This document shows positions 60,791 through 64,000 of a stretch of 64,000 nt of DNA, one piece after another. The position numbers were made by a program, and so were the translations under genes. How positions within the stretch are numbered: the stretch's first letter is position 1; every line of letters starts with the position of its first letter. The DNA lies in assembly GCA_024803745.1 (NCBI GenBank), contig JANJXV010000024.1, positions 8,836,106 to 8,900,105 of the forward strand, in the 5' to 3' direction. The notes beneath the pieces are model-generated. The model was not told where the DNA came from, did not search any database, and was given only the letters and a program-made list of their open reading frames with translations. The DNA comes from Megascapheus bottae (Eukaryota > Chordata > Mammalia > Rodentia > Geomyidae).

Positions 60791-61933
60791 AAGATGAAAA
60801 ATTTTGACCACAGATTTTTACTCCTGAAACCCAAACAATTTCTTTAATTTTTCCTCTAAAATTTAAATACATTATCTAAATTGCAATTTAAGCTATTTTT
60901 TACCCTTTTTGTTTTTCTCTGGAGTTTCTCCCAATTCCTTGATATTTTTAAATTGTGCGAAATGCAAGCAAGAACATTTCACTGGAAATTCAACTTCCTT
61001 ACTCCTTTGAGCATGTGACAGACAATATTTGGGGATTTACTGTTTATTCACATTCATCTGTAGATAGCAAGTACTGACTGTATTTGTTTCAATATTTTAT
61101 CAAGTCTTTTCTATCATTCTTGATAGCATAATTTCTCTTCAGTAGAAAACAAGGCATCTTTCATTCTGTTTTCTTTGGCAACTGTTATCTTATTCTTTTG
61201 CCCAATTTGAGAGATTGGAAAACAGCATTCTGTTTTCTTTCAACTTGATATCTTCAACTTTGTAAGTTAGGCTAAGAAGGCAAGGATTTTTGTCTTCATA
61301 TATACATATAAAGTGCAAATGATTAGCTTAAAGTGCACAAATACAGCCAAGAAAAAAGGTATTTCTGGGAGCAAGTTTTTCATTTGGCTTTCCTTGCAAC
61401 TAGAATCTATTTTACCTTCACTCCTCCCTTATTTTCTGTCTTTGCTATGTTCCTTTAAGTTGAGATCCTAGGCTTTGACAGAAAATGTTGGCATAGCATA
61501 TTTATAGACATGAAAACATTTTCTGATCTCTACCTGCTGTTATTACTACCCTTACCTTTAGTTACTCATTTTTGTTTTTTCTTTTTTCAAATGTCATTGT
61601 TTATGTACTGTTGGAAGTCCTCTAGAACATCCTATTCTCATGGCTAATGTTAATCATTTTGAGATGGAGCAACACCCTTCCCTGTAGGGGAATGAGGCAC
61701 TAGCAGCACGCAGAGACCCATGGCATTCAGCAGCTGTTGTAGCCATTATTGCTGGAACTGACATGTTGCCAGGCGGGCCATGACTGTAGACACAGAACAA
61801 CAGCACGTTTTTCACAGCAGGAGAGATAAGTGCCACATCTTTCATACAACTGCCAAGTGTCAGGGATTTAAAATGTTTACATTGTAAAATGTTTCTGCAC
61901 ACTTTTTTGTAAATGTTGCATACAGTAGTACTT
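60791..61933. other. Intergenic, nothing recognised
   Basis: AT-rich sequence without identifiable repeats; a 103-codon minus frame at 61654-61965 has no recognisable domain. Confidence 0.45.
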
Positions 61934-61948
61934 AAGAATCTGTCTCCC

Positions 61949-62043
61949 ATGAGAAAGGGTATCAATGTATGAATTAATGCACCTTCTATCTGGCAAATAT
62001 AATGTAACCCTTCTATTTACAATAAAAATATATGGAAAAAAAA
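61949..62043 (+). mobile_element. 95-bp LINE-1 3' end with TSD
   Basis: Extremely 5'-truncated L1 (ATGAGAAAGGGTATCAATGT through AATATATGG and A-tail), flanked by AAGAATCTGTCTCCC at 61934-61948 and 62044-62058. Confidence 0.93.
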
Positions 62044-62058
62044 AAGAATCTGTCTCCC

Positions 62059-62130
62059 TTGGCTGGGAATGTGGCTTGTGGTAGAGTGCTTGCCTAGCAC
62101 GCAAAAAAAAAAAAAAAAAAAAAAAAAAAT
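62059..62130 (+). mobile_element. Half-monomer SINE with long A-tail
   Basis: About 45 bp of the ID-like head (GGTAGAGTGCTTGCCTAGCA), ending before the B box and followed directly by about 29 A. Confidence 0.8.
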
Positions 62131-62265
62131 TCTGCATCCTAACTTACATGTTGAAGCATTTACTTTTCATCAGAATTCTTAGGGAGGAAGCTACAGAGTA
62201 AATTTTCCTTTTAAACTCATTTTAAGAGCAAACCTCTCTGACTTAATTTTAAAAGGATAGCTTAG

Positions 62266-62455
62266 GGCCGGGAGTTTGGCCTAGTGGTGGAGTGCTTGCC
62301 TAGCATGCACGAAGACCCGGGTTTGATTCCTCGGTACCCCACATACATAGCAAAAAGCTGGAAGTGGTGCTGAGGCTCAGTGGTAGAGTGCTAGCCTTGA
62401 GAAAGTCCAAGGACAGTGTTCAAGCCCTGAGCCCAAGCCCAGGACTGGCCAAAAA
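62266..62455 (+). mobile_element. IDL-Geo-type dimeric SINE
   Basis: Plus copy with probable TSD GATAGCTTA on both sides. Confidence 0.87.
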
Positions 62456-63422
62456 AGATAGCTTATAACCCATTCAGATATTGATATTAAAAGAAAGTTG
62501 AATTCTTTTACTAGTGAATTACCAGCAATAGTTACTGTATAGTTTCTAGGTGCCCAAGACATGCCTTTATTTGGGAAGTGATTTGAAGCACTGAGGTTGT
62601 TATAGTTCCCAGGATGCTGCTTACTGGTAGTGTTCAAGCTGATGTGCTTTAACTATAGTGAATATTCAGTAGCTGTTGGCCTAATTATAGGCCAAAGAGA
62701 AAGTAGAAACATTGGCCTCTTTATTATAATGTACTCAAGGTTAGCTTATGGGTGAGATACATTTTTACATTGGTGGTAAATCTGCCACTCAGGTTGGGCA
62801 CTGGAAACCAAAATCTTTTCAAGTGTCTAAAAGCTGACACTTTTAACAGCATTCCTTGGGTACCTGTTTATGAGTTTTCAAACCCCAATTTTCCTAGGTA
62901 TGTGCCTGATTAGGGAAAGGCCACAGATCTGTACTCTGAAGAAAGCCTGAGATTTTTAGGTTCAGCTCTAGAGATTTACTGTTTCTTAAATCAGAAATTC
63001 TCCTAATAGAAGGTAGATATTTATGAAGTATTCAGGTTGAAGTTAATTCAGTTGGGGAAGGAACTTTAGGACATTGGATTACTTGAAGGGAGGTCTTTTT
63101 AAAGATGAAACAATAAATCTAGAATATCAAACATAAATGATGGTGGTTTTCCAGTTTGATAAAAGTGATGTTATTTGGTAGAGTGCATTGCACAAACACA
63201 CGCACACGCACACACACACATAATACAACTAAAACTTGTGTCTGGGAAGTTAATGACCTTATTTCATTTTTGTTCAGTGAAAAATTAACATTGGTTTTTC
63301 TTCCCATATTAACTAGTTTACTTGTCCTTAGAAAGTTAGTAATTACACATTGTTGGCAGTGTAAGTTCAAACACTTATATGTCACTTGTCTGTGAAAGCT
63401 ATTAAAATGATCTGTTGAAGCG
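62456..63422. other. Intergenic, nothing recognised
   Basis: AT-rich; includes a short CA-rich repeat at 63196-63222. Confidence 0.5.
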
Positions 63423-63436
63423 AACAAGTAATTTTC

Positions 63437-63744
63437 TTTTTTAATATATTTTTATTGTAATTAATAGAAGGGTTACATTATATTTGCCAATAGAAGGTGC
63501 ATTACTTAACAGACATTGCTACCCCTTCTCATGTTTTTGTCCCCATTTCCCTCCCATCACCCCCTCCCCTCATCTTGTTTTCCCCCTTCCCTATCCTATT
63601 TCAAATAAACAAATAAACATGTATACAATATATCAGATAACAAGGTAAGATACTGTAACAATATGAGATAACCAAGGGAAAACAAAAGAGATGAGAAATA
63701 ACAGTACATTAAGAACAGCAATCACACATTATATGGCTCTTGCA
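63437..63744 (-). mobile_element. LINE-1 3' UTR fragment with TSD
   Basis: About 308 bp, minus orientation, flanked by AACAAGTAATTTTC at 63423-63436 and 63745-63758. Confidence 0.93.
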
Positions 63745-63871
63745 AACAAGTAATTTTCATGTCATAAAATATTGCCATTGCCAGCGATAGACCAGTGTTC
63801 CACTTGCAAGTTCTTTCATTAGCCTGAAATTTCTCAGTGCTAATATGCCTTACACACCTTTATATATTCTT

Positions 63872-64000
63872 TTTTTTTTCTTGGCAGTCATGGGACTTGA
63901 ACTCTGGGCCTGGGCACTGTCCCTGAGTTCTTCAACTCAAGGCTACCACTCTACCCCTTGAACCACAGTGCCACTTCTGATTTTCTGGTGGTTAATTAGT
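63872..64000 (-). mobile_element. Geo-tail SINE, cut by window end
   Basis: Minus copy: CATGGGACTTGAACTCTGGG, CTCAAGGCTACCACTCTACC, continuing past the window. Confidence 0.82.

Overview
The window is mammalian nuclear DNA: AT-rich introns, one CpG island, GT-AG spliced exons, LINE-1 fragments and very dense tRNA-derived SINEs. The commonest SINE is a dimer. Its left half is ID-like and its right half ends in a motif like CTCAAGTGGTAGAGC. This matches the IDL-Geo family, which I recall as restricted to geomyoid rodents (pocket gophers, kangaroo rats, pocket mice). A second SINE joins a B1/7SL-like head to the same right half. I infer a rodent of that superfamily; the species is not determined.

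The window carries one protein-coding gene, on the minus strand: WASL, encoding N-WASP, the Cdc42- and PIP2-responsive activator of the Arp2/3 complex. All 11 coding exons can be placed from the start codon at 57738 to the stop codon at 11952. Every intron is GT-AG, every exon phase closes, and the spliced CDS is 1515 nt (504 residues plus stop). Domains in order are WH1/EVH1, a basic PIP2-binding stretch, CRIB/GTPase-binding domain, a long proline-rich region, two WH2 motifs, the central segment and an acidic tail.

Layout by position. 1-7193: intergenic sequence beyond the WASL 3' end, with SINEs and one LTR-like relic. About 7200-11951: SINE-poor DNA holding the 3' UTR and probably its surroundings. 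11952-31140: exons 11 to 2, with SINE and L1 insertions in the introns. 31141-57624: the 26.5 kb first intron, holding most of the LINE-1 material (old decayed copies and younger 3'-end fragments). About 57360-58620: the CpG-island promoter with exon 1. 58620-64000: upstream intergenic DNA with SINEs, microsatellites and L1 ends.

I see no new gene system. The points most worth a second look are: an L1 tail abutting a weak exon 4 splice donor; an inverted SINE pair around the proline-rich exon; a twin-primed L1 with clear target-site duplications; an in-frame 24-nt microexon; an A-tailed SINE that ends before its B box; and a possibly bidirectional CpG-island promoter.
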